This document shows, in pieces, positions 1-13,121 of a stretch of 64,000 nucleotides of DNA; within the stretch, counting starts at the first letter, position 1, and every line of letters starts with the position of its first letter. The notes under the pieces were generated by a model. It was not told the DNA's origin and made no database searches. It worked only from the letters and a program-made list of their open reading frames with translations. Location: the NCBI GenBank assembly GCA_028023455.1, contig JAQFVV010012418.1, forward strand, positions 9,481,244 to 9,545,243, read 5' to 3'. Source of the DNA: Epiperipatus broadwayi (lineage: Eukaryota > Onychophora > Udeonychophora > Euonychophora > Peripatidae). Made by a program: the position numbers and the translations under genes.

Positions 1-1424
1 TTTTCTTTTGTTTTCTAAATTGCATTGGATCTGACCTCACTTTTTTTTTCAGAACTAAACCTTACTAATATTATTCATGATATCCTCTTTTTACTCAAAG
101 TACTATTGCTTTCTTTTACTATAATTTGAAGAATTAATAAAAAATTGCAATGATTTTGGACTGATTCAACCAGCATATAGTTAAGATATTATTGGTATAC
201 TTGTCATGGTTGATGAAGAATAGTGATTAAATCTCAAATACATATATTCAGCTTTTTGAAGCTGAAATTAGAATCTTGAACATCAACAAACCGTTTTTTT
301 TTTAAAAAGTTGTAAATTATAGAGATAGACTGATGGATTCGGAGCTGAAAGATCAGGACCAAGTTTCAGTTTAATAACAATAAATTGAATGGAATTGTGT
401 TAAATGTGCAATGTGATTCTAGGGTGCCTATATATTACATGGTTTTCTGAGCAATTTTTTACTTAATTACTATTACTACTACAGATCAAATAAATGTGTT
501 CTTAGACTAGCTATAAATTAAAATAATTGTATGTCTATAAACCATCAAATTTTTTTAGAATCTTATAATTTCTATAATTTTGTGATAATAAATGACTGTT
601 ATTAAAAAGGTTTTAATAAAGAAATCGAGAATATATTATCAAGTCCCACTAATTAATTATAAGTGATGAGAGTTTGAGTAGTTTCCCATTATTGTTTTTC
701 TATCTAGCTAAGAATAGCTAGATATTCATTTAACAGTCAGTATTGACTGATTAATCATTGTTTACCATCTAGTTGTCTGAAAGAAAAATGCTAGACCAGA
801 AGAAATCTCAAGTTTTTCTTGAAATCCTTCTGTAAGAAAGTGATTTCATTTCAGATTAGGCATACATATTTTTTTTAACACCTTGAAGATTTATTTTGGG
901 ATTATAAGTAAATATTATATAGATTCTATTTTTTACTTTTCATATAAACATTGTGAAGGTCATAGTAGAAATTATTATCATCAGCAATCATTTGCAAATG
1001 TATATGGTGATATCCATTTCCAAAAGTAAAAGTAAAAAGACAGAACAAATAATAATAATAATAGGATTCCCTAGAAATTAGTTTTGCAATGATTATACAA
1101 ACAATTCATTAAACAAAATTATGATTATATGTAGAAAATGGTCTGTTATTCTGTTTATTTAATATTTTGCAATGCTGTCTTTTAACCTTTTCTGCACAAA
1201 TTATCTTTCTGAAATTATTTAATATTGTATCTAACTGCATTTCACCAAAATATTTTATTCTCTGGCCTATAATTAACATTGCACTTCTTTAGAATGTTTT
1301 GTGATAATCTTTATAACATAAATGGGATCTATTTTTTTCCACAAAAATCATGCTCAAGTTCACCATAAAACACTCTTTTAGGAAATCTTGTATTGTTCAT
1401 TCATTTCACATGTTTATAAAAAGG
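1..1424. other. AT-rich non-coding DNA
   Basis: I see no gene here. The stretch is low-complexity, T- and A-rich DNA with a short AAT run near 1050-1065. It probably belongs to a large intron or to intergenic DNA. Confidence 0.6.
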
Positions 1425-2165
1425 TATAAGATTTGCAGATGATATGGTTCTTGTAGCCAAAGATGGACAGTGTCTTCAGAATATGTTGAATAAATTGGAG
1501 GAAGGATGTATGGAATATTGAATGACGAAAATTAATGTTGAGAAGATTAAGTGTTTTTGGATAGGAAGAAATGTAAAAAGACTAAAAATTGAAATCTGTA
1601 ATAACATAGTTCAGCAGGTAAAAAGATTTAGATATTTGGGTAGTTGATTGAGTGAGAATGGAAGAAGATGAAGTTAAAGAAGAATAGTATTGGCAAAGGA
1701 GGCATTTATTAAAAAAAAGAAAATATTTTGTGGACATTTGAAGAGAGAATTAAGAAAAAGATTAAATAAATGCTGTGTGGAGTATACTAATGTTTGGTTG
1801 TGAAGTGTGGACTATGAGTAATAAAATTAGGAACTGATTGGAAGCCTTTGAGATGTGAACATAGAGAAGAATGGAAAAAATCAATTAGATGAATAAAATA
1901 ACAAATGAAGTTTTGAAAATGGTAAATGAAAAAAGAAGATTGTTTGAGGAAATTAGAGAGAGAAAGAATCTGGATTGTACATATATTAAGAAGAAATTAT
2001 AGTTTAAGAAAGATGTTTTGGAGGGAATGGTGAGTGGAAGTAAAATAAAGACGGAAAAGATTGACCATGTTGGATGATATAAGAGATGGGAAAAGTTATG
2101 TGGAATTGAAGAGCTGGGCAATGGAGAGAATGGAATGGAAATAAGGGATGAATTGTTCATTTTTT
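1425..2165 (+). pseudogene. Non-LTR retrotransposon (LINE) RT fragment, decayed
   Basis: This is a fossil of the C-terminal half of a LINE reverse transcriptase. Near 1429-1455 the plus strand reads RFADDMVLVA, the catalytic F/YxDD box of reverse transcriptase. It is followed, with stops and frameshifts, by a leucine-rich stretch (QNMLNKLEE), a RFRYLGS motif near 1625-1645 (the YLG box typical of the thumb region in LINEs) and then EAF and ITNEVLKMVNEKRRLFEEIRERKN-like text near 1890-1965. The element has no intact frame, no recognisable 5' half and no clear 3' end. The clade is uncertain; the C-terminal pattern resembles RTE-like or similar endonuclease-type LINEs. Confidence 0.75.
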
Positions 2166-2379
2166 AGAATACTATTGATGAGTAGGATCACATCAAAGAT
2201 TGAAGAACATAGTGATTGTTTTTAGATCTTATCATAGTATTTATAAAATTGACAGAGAATCTCTAGATCCTTTGGAAAAGACATTACAAGTCTTACTTCA
2301 ATATAATAAATAAAATACAAAACAGTTTTTATACAGTTAATTCAATATGTTAAAACGCTCTATTTTTTAATTTAGTAAA

Positions 2380-3530
2380 AGCATTCTATGTTGTATTTCA
2401 GCATCTATCTTTCTATGTAATAAAGTACCAAAATATTTAAATTGAATGCATTTTCAAATTATATCCATCTGAACTAAAGATTGCTGAAAAATTTTCTTCC
2501 ACCATTGGCTGATAAAGAATTTGAATTTTTGAACAGTCCTGAAATCAAATATATGAAGTTTTTGCTTTCACTTTTAATTGATTCAAATTAAAAATTCCAT
2601 CATCAGTACATATATTACCCTTGATCCCCAAATCATTGAGCCATATAAACAATTCCAAAGACTACAGTCATAAAAATCAAAAACAATATTGGAGGAAGTA
2701 AATATATCCTTGTTTAACATCAATTTTCATTTTAAATGCCACAGATTTTATATGAGTAAACTTTGGTGGATATGCAACTAATTTCAAACAATGCTATAGA
2801 TCTATTTGATTAAATGAGTTAAATGTCTTGATCAAATTAATCATATCATTATACAAATCACTTTGTTTCATATACTTTTTTTTATCTGGCAGCAAAAACT
2901 ATGTCTGCATGATTGAATCAAACTATTCAATAAAATCCTTGAAAGTAACTTCACTGTAGTGGATAATAGTTATATTCCATGATAATTATTACAGTTTTGT
3001 TTATTCCATTCCTTTTTAAAAATTGGCAACAATAAAAGCATTCTTAAGATCAGTCGCTACAACTTTATAAGTCCATATTTTTTTAAAAAAGTTCCAATAC
3101 TTCTAAAGCTAGAATATCACTATCATATTTTAAAACTCTGTATTTTATCAGGACTTACAACATTTCCATTTTTAAGATTACAAAAAGCTGTTTTGATTTC
3201 ACTGAACAGGATATTTTTTTTGTCTAATCTAAATGAGTAGATAAAATGGATTTATTATTAAAAGTTGTCATCTAGATTCTTATATCATTCAAAAGTAATC
3301 AGAATACCCCTTTTACCTGAACAAATGCCATTCCTGGATTTATTGAAATTGTGATACTGTTTTTAGGTCCATATGTTACTTTCAATGCATTAACAAAAGA
3401 TCTAGAGTAACGGTGATCAGCAAATGTCCACACCTCCTTTATATTTTTAATCCACTAATCATATTAAAAGCCTTCTTATCAATCATTGAATTTCTAATTT
3501 TAAGTCTACATATTTATTATGAAGCTTCAC
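2380..3530 (-). pseudogene. RTE-like LINE RT fossil (minus strand)
   Basis: Read on the minus strand, this interval contains the order of segments seen in common RTE-like LINEs. There is a fingers segment resembling FKKEWNKQNCNNYHG near 2965-3030, a palm segment resembling INLIKTFNSFNQIDL near 2800-2850, VKQGYIYF near 2705-2730, then FNLNQLKVKAKT near 2570-2610 and a KYFGTLLHRKIDAEIQHR segment near 2385-2440. Stops and frameshifts interrupt it many times, so it is old and dead. The same family appears in plus orientation at 46441-53465. The upstream part (3050-3530) is more diverged and its boundary is approximate. Confidence 0.7.
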
Positions 3531-4244
3531 CTTTATTATTCTGCTAGGCAGAAAATTCCAAGTCACATAAGATTTTATTGAATTTAAAAATAGATTTATT
3601 TGCATCCATAATGCATTCTTTGAGAATTCGCTGCTTCACTAACATGATAATCCTGAAAATCCAAATTAGAAATTTTACTATTTATTAGCTATTGAAATGA
3701 TAAAAGTAAAGCTACATTACAGCTAATGATAAAATGCACACACAATTTTATTTGAAACCAGTACTTGTAATACAAATATATATTTTAAGAAATAATACTT
3801 ATTATAAAGTCAAGCTATGTAAAAAAGTCCACTTGCTCAAATGCAAATTGTGCAACTACTCTCTTTTAATTTTGAATAATTGTAAAGTCATTATATTGGT
3901 AAAACACTTGAAGATGTAAATCTTTTTTTGTTTATTTCTATTTGAAGTTGATTTTTTGCAAACAAGTTGTACCAATTGTACAATAAAATTTAATCTTCTT
4001 ACTATGTTTGCATAATCAAATTATAATGATAGCCTATAAAAGATTATAAGTAGATGCCTTTTTTTTATTTTATTTTAATATACTGCTACAAGAATCTTAT
4101 ATATTTGTAAGTTGTATTGCAATTAGGAATTTTTATTAGCAATTTAATAGCTCTGGATTATATCAACCAATATCTGCCAACAGTGAGAAAAAAAAGAAAA
4201 AAATTATCTTTAAAAAAAAAAAAAAAATCAGTTAAACATGTGAT
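3531..4244. other. Non-coding AT-rich DNA
   Basis: I see nothing gene-like. There are A and T homopolymer runs, and a poly-A tract at 4212-4227 directly precedes the SINE. Confidence 0.55.
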
Positions 4245-4369
4245 AAAACTTGTCTTGCGTTGTTAGCCGAGAGGTATCGCAGCCGCCATGCAAGCAAGTA
4301 GTTGGTTGCAGACGGGTGTGGGTTCGCGTCCTGGCAGATGCTATGACATAGAAAAAAAAAAAAACTTGT
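4245..4369 (+). mobile_element. tRNA-derived SINE with 9-bp target duplication
   Basis: A SINE of about 107 bp (4254-4360) is flanked by direct repeats AAAACTTGT at 4245-4253 and 4361-4369. The 5' part is tRNA-like: an A-box-like segment (TTAGCCGAGAGGTATCGC) near 4262-4280 and a B-box-like segment (GGGTTCGCGTCC) near 4320-4331. The 3' end reads GATGCTATGACATAG followed by an A-tract. The copy at 59416-59519 ends with nearly the same GCTATGACA plus A-tract, so both belong to one family. The tRNA head suggests a Ser- or Leu-type ancestor, which is uncertain. Such elements are transcribed by RNA polymerase III and copied by a partner LINE. Confidence 0.8.
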
Positions 4370-5391
4370 GTACCATATTACAAAAAATATAATCCCAACA
4401 TTTCAACTATATTTACAATTTTTCTTTAGGGAAATAATATTCAGAAAATATAAATGTATATATTGTTCTTGAAAAATCACATGATATCTGCTTTTTTTTT
4501 TTTTTATCTGCAGGACTTAAGTTAATAATGATTAAACTTAATTGAAAATACTTCTGCATAATTTATATATTATTATTCACTATTATTATAATTTAAAACT
4601 TTTGATTATGTTTATTTAAATATACTTGAATGCTTACATATATTTGTCCAAAGATCAACAAAATCATATTTTTTGCCATTAAATACAAATCTAAAAATCT
4701 TTATTCCTCATATTTTTTTTATATTGGTTATATTTCAAAAAACTTTACAACAAATTATTTACTTTTCTATTTAAAATTTTCATCATTATATATTTAAGTA
4801 CAAAAGTAAATGATTTGTTTTAAAGTTTATTGAAATGTAATCAATATAAAAAAATCAAGAGATGTAAGATTTTTAGATTTTGAATTTGATAGAATTAGAT
4901 TATTATTTTTTTGGACTTTTTCTTGAATAATTGCATTATATATACATATGAATATTTGTACATATATATATATTTTTCAGGAAATTTTTTTTGATAAAAG
5001 TTATAAAATATTAGTACTATGGGTATAGTATAATTTATTAAACAAATTTTCAATGAATGATAACATATTTTTGATATTTGATACCAGTAAATCATTATTA
5101 ATCCAAAATTTCTAGTTCTAAGTTTTTATTTTTTGGAGTTTTACATTTTTTGGATTTCAAGAACTCTGTTAAGATAAAGAGAGAGAGAAAAGGAAGCTCA
5201 TTGCAATTAGTCTTATTAATTTATGGTTATTTACTGTTTTTTTTTTTTTTACTATATATGTAAAAACTAATTAAATGCTTTTATATTAATCCCTATTGAT
5301 GTTTCAGTCTGCATGCCCATATTTTTGAATTTTTAATAATGAGAAAAAATCCGTTGTCATTTAGAACTCCAACTCACATCCTTACACTTAA
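4370..5391. other. Non-coding AT-rich DNA
   Basis: I see no gene or clear repeat. Homopolymers, a TA run near 4964-4975 and a short GA run near 5180-5190 are the only structure. Confidence 0.55.
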
Positions 5392-5815
5392 AACATGCAA
5401 AACTCACTATACATATTGCCACTCACAGCAAGCTAGAGTAATCAATGGAGGCCAGAAGGCTTGTGCATAAAATTTCCATCTAGTGTATACTCATCCAATA
5501 TCTCCAGACTAGTTTCTGGCTTGTGACCTTCGTCAGCGAGGAGCCGTGGATATGAGAGCATTGTACCTAGATCTTAGGATCTAATGCAACCCTCCAGCAG
5601 CCACCTTTTATCTCCACCTAACTGCAAAACTATGAGTCATAAATTGAAACACCAGAAACTAGTCTGGGGATATTGGATAAGTAGGCACTAGATGGGGATT
5701 TTATGCACAAGCCTTCTGGCATCCATTGATTACTCTAGCTTGCTGTGAGTGGCAATACATATAGTAAGTTTTACTTGTTTTAATAACAGTTATAAGCAAG
5801 CATAAGAAATGGTGA
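5392..5815 (-). repeat. RZ3 retrozyme-like repeat, foldback copy
   Basis: This is a copy of repeat family RZ3, also found at 26.8-27.8 and 60.1 kb. The left part (5392-5630) carries a complete hammerhead motif on the minus strand. The right part (about 5640-5815) is an inverted partial copy containing GAAACTAGTC and downstream sequence but not the CUGANGA half of the ribozyme. The segment near 5433-5470 is mirrored at 5715-5755. The unit is non-coding. The arrangement fits a retrozyme-type non-autonomous element that inserted or rearranged as a head-to-head pair. Confidence 0.7.
5493..5551 (-). ncRNA. Type I hammerhead ribozyme motif, RZ3 family
   Basis: On the minus strand the core is present in order: CTGACGA (complement of 5530-5536), a stem II of GGU/GCC with loop CACAA, GAAA, a self-complementary stem III (ACUAGU) and then C at 5507, after which cleavage would occur. 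Stem I can form from CUCC/GGAG next to the core and from AUCCA/UGGAU farther out, separated by an internal loop. One stem I pair and one stem II pair are weakened in this copy. These are the hallmarks of a type I hammerhead. Activity is untested. Confidence 0.75.
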
Positions 5816-6164
5816 TCATGTGATGCTTATCCTTATACTTCCCAAGAAAACTCTTTAACAGTTGAGCCAGTGGAAATATTACATTTGTAGAATACAATTT
5901 GTTAATATTAATGTAACTCATACTTAATTAATTAAAATAAAAATATATATCTGAAGGAAACTTTACATTTGTAGAATAAAATTTTATTAGTATTGATTTG
6001 ACTCTTACTTAATTAAAAAGCCAATACATAAATATTTTTATATAGTAGACAACACATGATATTTAAATTTAGAATTTGTTTGTTAGAAGATGTATTTTTT
6101 ATTTTTATGCCTTATTATTAAATTATAATTTTTGTGAGATTGTTTTGTAGTTTTAACCATTTTT
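5816..6164. other. Non-coding AT-rich DNA
   Basis: I see no gene. A short segment (catttgtagaataaaatt-like) occurs twice, near 5880 and 5965, suggesting a small old duplication. Confidence 0.5.
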
Positions 6165-6470
6165 TAAAAATAATATGTAAATATAAAAAGTAAAAATAAT
6201 AATATGTAAAAAAAAAAAAGATTTCATTAAAATAATGCTCTTATGTAAACAGCTGATTAAAAAGTAGAAAAATAAAAAAATCTGATTAAAAAATGTGTCA
6301 TTTCATAAAATTATTTGAGGCCATAGAAATAAAAAAACCCTCAAATGCTTTTATGAAATGACACATGTTTTTTTAATTGTATTACTTTGTTATTTTTTTT
6401 AGTTTTTAGTTGGCTGTTTACATAAAAAGCATTATTTAAATTTTTCTTTTTACATATTATTTATTTATTA
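6165..6470. repeat. Long imperfect palindrome (foldback or MITE-like)
   Basis: Two arms of about 140 bp face each other around a loop near 6321-6338. For example TGTGTCATTTCATAAAA at 6294-6310 is mirrored at 6350-6366, and ATGTAAACAGC at 6243-6253 pairs with GCTGTTTACAT near 6413-6423. No coding potential is visible. It could be a miniature inverted-repeat element or a head-to-head pair of a small repeat. I found no convincing target-site duplication. Confidence 0.7.
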
Positions 6471-7918
6471 TAAAAGATTAACAATTAACTTTTACATTTT
6501 GTTTGGATAATTGTTCTTGAATAATAGACATTGAAATCAGTAAGATTCTGTCTGTATATATAAGTTGAAGGTAGTGTACTATTAACTAATAAAAAAATTG
6601 CAATGATTATAAGCTCGATTACAAGTAATTTCATCATATTCAAAAAAATGGTCAGTTATTTGTTTTTCAGAACAAGAAAATATGGGTTATAATGAATACA
6701 TCTTTAGCAGCTCTGATTAAAGACAGTTTTTATTTTTTATACAATAATTAATAATTATCAGTGTTCTGTTTGTGAATTGGATTTGATTTTAAGGATGAAT
6801 GACTTCATCAACCTCTTTTCATAGCCAATTACAAAAATAATAATCTTACAGGTTATACAGATTAACCGACCATCAAGCAGCATGAACAGATTATAGATTA
6901 ACTAACCAAGTAGGATGGACATTGAATACACTAATCTGCCACAGCTTTCAAGACTTCTACAATTAGCTCAGAATTGAAATTTAAAGCTTATAGCAAATGA
7001 ATTAAATTATATGAACTAACACATCTATTTAAATTCACTTGAAATTAAGTCACGTAATGAGATAGGATTTAATTTTTTTTTTGTTTAAACTAACTTCAAG
7101 TGATAAGAATAAATGAAATTAAATCTTATACGCTATTGTATTTTATTTCTAAATATGCATTCGCAGTCATAGAAGTTATTATTTTGTGCCATACATGTAT
7201 AGCATTGCAAGTGTTGTAATTCAGTATTATTATGCTGTTTACTATAAAAGTTGTCTATAAGAGCCGAAGCTCTATTTAGTATGACAATAATTACTGCAAT
7301 TTAGCAGGATTTGCAAAAGGAATTTGATCCAAGAATTAATTTTTACTTGTACTGATTCACTTTATTTTCTTTTTTAAAAAAGAAAACTCTTTTCAGCTGG
7401 AAAGTGAAGGAAAATTTACTACTAAATAGTTTTTTTTTTCGATTTTAAATATTTATACATATATGTTAATTTGTCTGTGTTTGTTATACTAGCAAAATTA
7501 TATTTGAAGAGGTTAGTTTATTTTCCCAAAAATGCTACAAAAAAACAAAAAAAAACAAAACAAAAAAAGTAAAATAAATAAATGTTAAGAAAATACGTTT
7601 TTCCTATATATATATATATTTTACCATATCACTTCCTAGTTTCAATTATGAAATTTATTATAAAGAATTGATTAATAATTATTAGTATATTTGATTTCAT
7701 GCTATGTTATTTGTGGAAATATGTGTAAAAAAAAATTACTAGATTATAAAAACAAGTCGGCATCAGAGAAATTTTTATAATGGTATATTGCTTTTTGTTT
7801 AATTCAACATCAAGTTTTAAACTCAAATGCAAATACATATGGGTTTAAGTTTTTAATGCTTTCCACCATCATAAGTTTATTATGAAGAGAAATAGTCTCT
7901 CAGATTATCAAAGTCACA
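6471..7918. other. Non-coding AT-rich DNA
   Basis: I see no gene, RNA gene or recognisable repeat here. A-rich and T-rich tracts and a short TA run near 7605-7620 are present. Confidence 0.55.
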
Positions 7919-8105
7919 TATCTACTGTCTACCTACCTACTTACTGACCAACCTACCTACCTACCCACCTACTGACCAACTTACCTACCTACTTACCCAC
8001 CTACTGACCAACCTACCTCCCTACCCACCCTTTCACTATCTACTTACCTACCCGCCCATTTTGCCAACTGGCCAACTGACCAATCCAGATAACTGATTTA
8101 CCAGG
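7919..8105. repeat. CTAC-type tetranucleotide microsatellite, imperfect
   Basis: An imperfect array of CTAC, CTTA and CTGACCAA variants runs through this interval. A higher-order unit of roughly 40 bp, consisting of several CTAC copies followed by TGACCAAC, is repeated about three times before the array decays. It is non-coding. Confidence 0.85.
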
Positions 8106-9885
8106 CATCTATTTACCTTTCTACCTACTTACTGATTAAATAATTGACTCAGTTGCCAATATCCACCCACCTCTCTATATGTCTCTTTACCTTACTCATC
8201 TTGTCTATAAATATTCCTTCCACCTGCCAGCTTACAATTTATTTTATATAGGGAGTATATGCATAGTTTATTATCATTCAAGGTGTTCATCAGTTGTTAA
8301 TAGAAACAGTAGCATCAGAAAATAAATTACTATTTATTTGCTACCATCATTACTATAATTCTAATAACATCTACACACAAATTTGTATTCACACATTTTC
8401 CCTGTTAAAATTTTTATTTTAATAGAGACAAAATCAACAAATTTCAGCTGATGTCATTAACATACATTCATGCTTCAATTGTGTATAAATATATGTATAT
8501 ATGTGTGTGTTACATGTGTAGAATGCTTTTATATATATATCCACAAACACACATAAAGTTTTTTGATACAATTTTTTTTGAATTGCTTATGGCTATATAA
8601 TTTTTAAAGTATTTTGGAAGATTTTATAATCAATAAATTTATACTTTTGAAATTTTTTTTTATCGAAAGGCATTGAAATTAAAAATGTAAGAGATATATG
8701 TACTGTATTTTTTATCTTTCAAAATGATATCAATAATAATAATAATAATAAAGATGCCATAAAAAATTATGAAATGTTTTTAAGTTCTCTAAATTAGATG
8801 GAATTTAAAAAATGTAAGATCCTTTCAATTTGAAAAGTGTTTTGGAATAACATTGCCAATTCAAAGTTATAATTAAATTATGAGAAAATTTAAAATTTTA
8901 GGAACTAATTATTATAATTCAAATTGGGAATCAAATTTATTTTATAATTTTTTGCATAGAAATTTTCAATTTATCTAATAACTTTTATATATTGATTTAT
9001 ATTTCTTAAACTACAAGTGAAGGTTTTATTTGACAGGCAAAAGATATTATAATTCATAGAAATTTTTGAGAACAGTTGTATAGAATATTAAAATGTATAT
9101 TTACCAATGTTTGGCAAAATAACATTTGCTTGCTTAAAGGTATCATTATGGTCATTGTAAAGATATGGAAAATTGTAAACAATTAAGAATTGTAAAATGT
9201 AGTAGAGTATAGTTACAGAACAAAATAGAATAAATTAAAAAGTGCTTTTTTTGTTCAATGAAAATAAAAATAATAATAAACGAAAAGTGAAAATTAAATT
9301 TTTGAGGTAGTGAAGACTCAGTTGGATTAAATTAAATTTAGTTTATGGTTTTTAATTATATGTGATAAGAAATTCTTTCATATAATTATTAGTTTAGACT
9401 GATTCATTATTTTTTATTAATAAATCTCTACAATTTCTCTAAATATTGGATAGGGATTGTTGCCATCTGGATAATATATATATATATGGAGAAATCTAAA
9501 CTATAGCCAGAGCTTACAGCAATTGCTGAAGATATTGAGTGATTTTCTCATCTCTTCTGAAATTGATGCAGCAGTTACTCATTTCTATATATAAGTGGTC
9601 TGGAATATTCCTTGGGGGAATCTCTAGATTCCTTAAACCTCAAGAGGAATTAAATCTTTAGGTTTGATTCAGAATATTAATTTTTTAAAAGTCAGGAGAG
9701 AATATATTATTTAATATTATAGCATTTAAACTCGCATTCCTTTTGTCTGTGGTTTCTTTTATATAAAGAATGCATGTCCCAATAGGAGTATTTTTTTAAT
9801 CTTTTTATCATTATAATTTATTAGAAAACATCACATTAACTATGTGATTGAAAATCTAATGGGATTTCTAATCTCTTAAGATTTT
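8106..9885. other. Non-coding AT-rich DNA
   Basis: No gene is visible. There is an AAT run at about 8734-8750 and TA runs near 8530 and 9475. The part nearest the Penelope fossil (9440-9885) may hold unrecognised remains of that element's upstream region. Confidence 0.5.
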
Positions 9886-10840
9886 TGCCAATTTTTAAGT
9901 GGAAGGATTTGAAACATGAATTTTTAGACTATCTTTCAGGCTCAGATACATTGATGACATATTTTTTGTTTGGCCATGAAAAAGAAAAACTGAATGTAAT
10001 ATATAGTAATTGCCCCAGCTCACAAATTAAATTTGCTGTGGAAACAGATACAAATGAACAAATCTCTTTTCTTGATGTTTCTAATACAAATATTAAAAGC
10101 TTGAAATTTTTTTATGCATAGAAAACATACACATACTGATAGATACTAAAAGACATCAACTCATCACTATCCAGTGTAAATCATTATTATATCTAGTCAG
10201 TCTTTATAAGAGCCTTCTTTTAAATAAATTTATCTTGGATAAAGAAATCAAACATTTTCATGATGTTATATTGATGAAGGTTTCCCCATATCATTTTATA
10301 AACAGAACAGTACATCAAATTAAAAACATTAAAAAAGTGAAAAAAAGAAATAATTTTAATTAGGGAATGCATCTTTTATATAAAAGAAACATAGATAAAA
10401 TTAGATATGATTTAATACACTATAATATTAAAACAATATTCTTCATTGAAGAAAAAAAAATTTCAGATCAAACCTGAGGCTCAAGAAGTCTATGAGAATT
10501 CCTTTAGAATATGCCAAGCCATAAATTTAGGAATGAGTAAGCATCACATTAGTGCTAGAAGAAGAGTGCAATTCAATGCAATAAAAATCATTCATCATTT
10601 TTTGCACTTGCTTTCCATATCTTTGACACTGATCATCACATAGATTTTTCTAAAATCAAGATCACATTTAAGTGCGACAATCATCGTCAAAAAATATTTA
10701 GAATGGCTATAGAGATTTTGAAAAACTGAATTTTATTAATAAACATGATGAAAGAGCTAAACTACTAACAATATTGAAGAGTTTCTTAAATAGCTAACAT
10801 CCATCATTTAAAATGTAAATTCAACTGATCGATCCTAACT
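9886..10840 (+). pseudogene. Penelope-like retroelement fossil (RT plus C-terminal part)
   Basis: The plus strand shows decayed pieces of a Penelope-like element. RYIDDIFFVWP near 9944-9976 is the catalytic YxDD box in the form typical of Penelope reverse transcriptases. A frame segment with FLDVSN near 10070-10085 corresponds to the conserved FLDV motif, and RKHTHTDRY-like text follows at 10118-10146. Farther on, DTDHHIDFSKIKI near 10625-10665 resembles the segment after the GIY-YIG endonuclease in this class. Frameshifts and stops are frequent, so it is inactive. Penelope-like elements are a distinct retroelement class, many of which carry hammerhead ribozymes in their terminal repeats. Confidence 0.8.
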
Positions 10841-12526
10841 ACCTCATATTTGATACTTATTATTTTTGATTTTGATTCAGCCAAAAATGCGATCTTTAAT
10901 TTGCCCTAAATACAAGTGGATTCCCACATAGTTTATGTGACCCTGTCTTATTAAAGCATACATATTTTCATTAAGGAAAGAAACGTTTTGTGGACCACTG
11001 AAAGCATAATAATGTTCATTAAGTGATTAGAGCATAGCTTTTTTTTTTGAGCATAAATTTAGTTTATGCAATCGTTACATTTCTATTTTAAGAAAATAAG
11101 ATGATTGCATAATTTTCAGGAGTGAATATTGAAGAATATGTGGAAAATGTTGGATAGACATCATTAGAATGTAGAAGATATAGAAGAATAAAATAGAATA
11201 TGCTTTATTGGAGAGATTATAAAACAGAAGATTTAAATGGTCAGGTTCTTAGAAATAAATGAATTTTGAAATAAATGATATAAAAGAATGTGACAGATTG
11301 AAGAAGTGGAGGAAGATGATGCAATGAAATGATGAAGTGTTTGAAGAGTGGCATTAAAAGTGGATGGAGCAAGTGATTTAAAATTATAGCTAGAATATAT
11401 TTTTTAGCCAGTTAATTGTTGATTATGATACATATGCAAAAGTTGTTTTACTTTGTATTACCAAATTATTCTCCCAATACTGATTCATTTTTTCAAATCT
11501 TTTATAACATTTCAGTAAAAGCAGTTTTATTAGTTTCAGTATACTATCCTAATATTTTTCTTTCTTGTCACAATGATCTAAACAATATTACTAATGCTTT
11601 ATTACTTTTTACAATACTTCATACAGTTATTATATCAATTATATTCTAACGGTTAACAGTAAACTAAAAAATCTCTACCCCTTTTTTTTCTTTACTTTTA
11701 TGTTTCTCTCATTATCCTTACAATTTATCGCAATTTTCTTTTAGTATTCTACATCCTAAAAATAAATATCCGAAACAGTCCCTGATATTGTTATGAAAAT
11801 AACATGATTGGTCCAGATTTTTATTCTATTTTTGCTGTCTTGCTCTAATATTTATTATACATATTTTATTGAGTTTTTTTATTTTTATATAACTTTAAAT
11901 TATTTTTTATTCCTATTCATTTTTCGTAACTCTATTGCTTTTTTTCTAATTAACTTATATATTGTTTTTTCTCCCCTTCATAATTATAGAGCTGTAATAT
12001 ATTCTGTATATGTTTATCCCATTTCTTATAATGTATTTTATAAATAATGGAAGTAGATTTATATTTGACACAACCATTTAGTGTTAAATGATTACTTATA
12101 ATTATATAGTAGGCTGTAGAATAGAAGAATATAGAATGGATTCTTGGTATTAATGCATTTAGTATAGTTATCTGTGCTTTAGTTTTTAATGATTGTTTTT
12201 AATATAAGTTTAGTATGATCAATGCTTCATTTTTCTTTTTTTATTTTTATTTTTAATAAGTCATAATTTGTCAATAACTATATAGTTACCAAATGTAATT
12301 CATAGCCTAAAGCCAACGATTAATAAACCAATAGAATTGTATTTTTATATTGAACCATTTCCATCATCTAATATGAATGTCTTGAGAAAAAATTAACTTT
12401 ATTTAAATATTCCAAATACATTCAACTATGGTAACCACTAATCAACTTTGCTCTTAGGAAAAAGTGGAGAAATCAGGAGGCACCTCATAGATAAGTATAT
12501 GAAATTTCTATTGACTGTTGCCTTTG
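10841..12526. other. Non-coding AT-rich DNA, possible coding remnant
   Basis: No intact gene is visible. The segment 11100-11390 is purine-rich with a coding-like look on the plus strand and may be another decayed retroelement piece, but I cannot assign it. The rest is T-rich low-complexity DNA, including hydrophobic-looking frames at 11416-12047 that I take as compositional artefacts. Confidence 0.45.
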
Positions 12527-12620
12527 TCAGGATAGCTCAGTTGGTTAGAGCGTTATCTTAAAATTCAATATTCAAGAATCTAAGGGTCCAGGTTCAAATT
12601 CTATGAGGCCAACAACACCT
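12527..12620 (+). repeat. tRNA-like sequence (degenerate, SINE-like)
   Basis: GGATAGCTCAGTTGGTTAGAGC at 12533-12554 is a good tRNA D-arm with an A-box and a pairable GCTC/GAGC stem. GGTTCAAATTC near 12592-12602 is a B-box with one deviation. The acceptor ends do not pair and the anticodon arm is irregular, so this is not a functional tRNA. It is either a tRNA pseudogene or the head of a SINE whose tail runs into 12621-12660. Confidence 0.55.
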
Positions 12621-13121
12621 GGAGAAGAGGGGAGAATAATACCTCTCAAAATGTGCATATACTAATCTGTTTGATGTTCTATTACTAACAGTAGAATGTA
12701 TTTTGAATATTTAAATAAAGTTAAATTTTTTTAAAGACATTCAATATTTACATTAGATGATGGAAATAGTCCAATATATAAATCCAACTAAGACACCATC
12801 ATCACAAACCTTCAAGAAAATCAATAGAATGTTCACAATAGGCAACAGCTTTGTAGATCTATCCAAATTACTATCTCCTGTATCATTGCCATTTTTATAT
12901 AATAATAATTATTACCACCATGTTGAGTCAGATTGGCATTGGAAAAAGTTTTCAAAAAAAGTTTTGAAATATTAATGTAATAATAAATTTATTTCACCAG
13001 TTCTTCATAATTAATACAATATGCTTCAATGTATAAAGGTGAAATTAAAATTATAAATTTTAATATTGGCTAAGTGCTTTCAGAGCCTGTTTATTCCATA
13101 TTTATAGCCTTAAAAATGTAT
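12621..13121. other. Non-coding DNA
   Basis: I see no gene. An open frame at 12757-12975 has no recognisable similarity and no splice or promoter context. Confidence 0.45.

Noticed and set aside
7919-8105. CRISPR-like array
   Set aside because: It is an imperfect tetranucleotide microsatellite without constant repeats and unique spacers.
8285-8310. TCATCAG, possible minus-strand hammerhead
   Set aside because: No GAAA or stem II in the expected position and no similarity to the RZ families.
12527-12620. Functional tRNA gene
   Set aside because: The D-arm is good, but the acceptor stem does not pair and the T-arm and anticodon arm are irregular.
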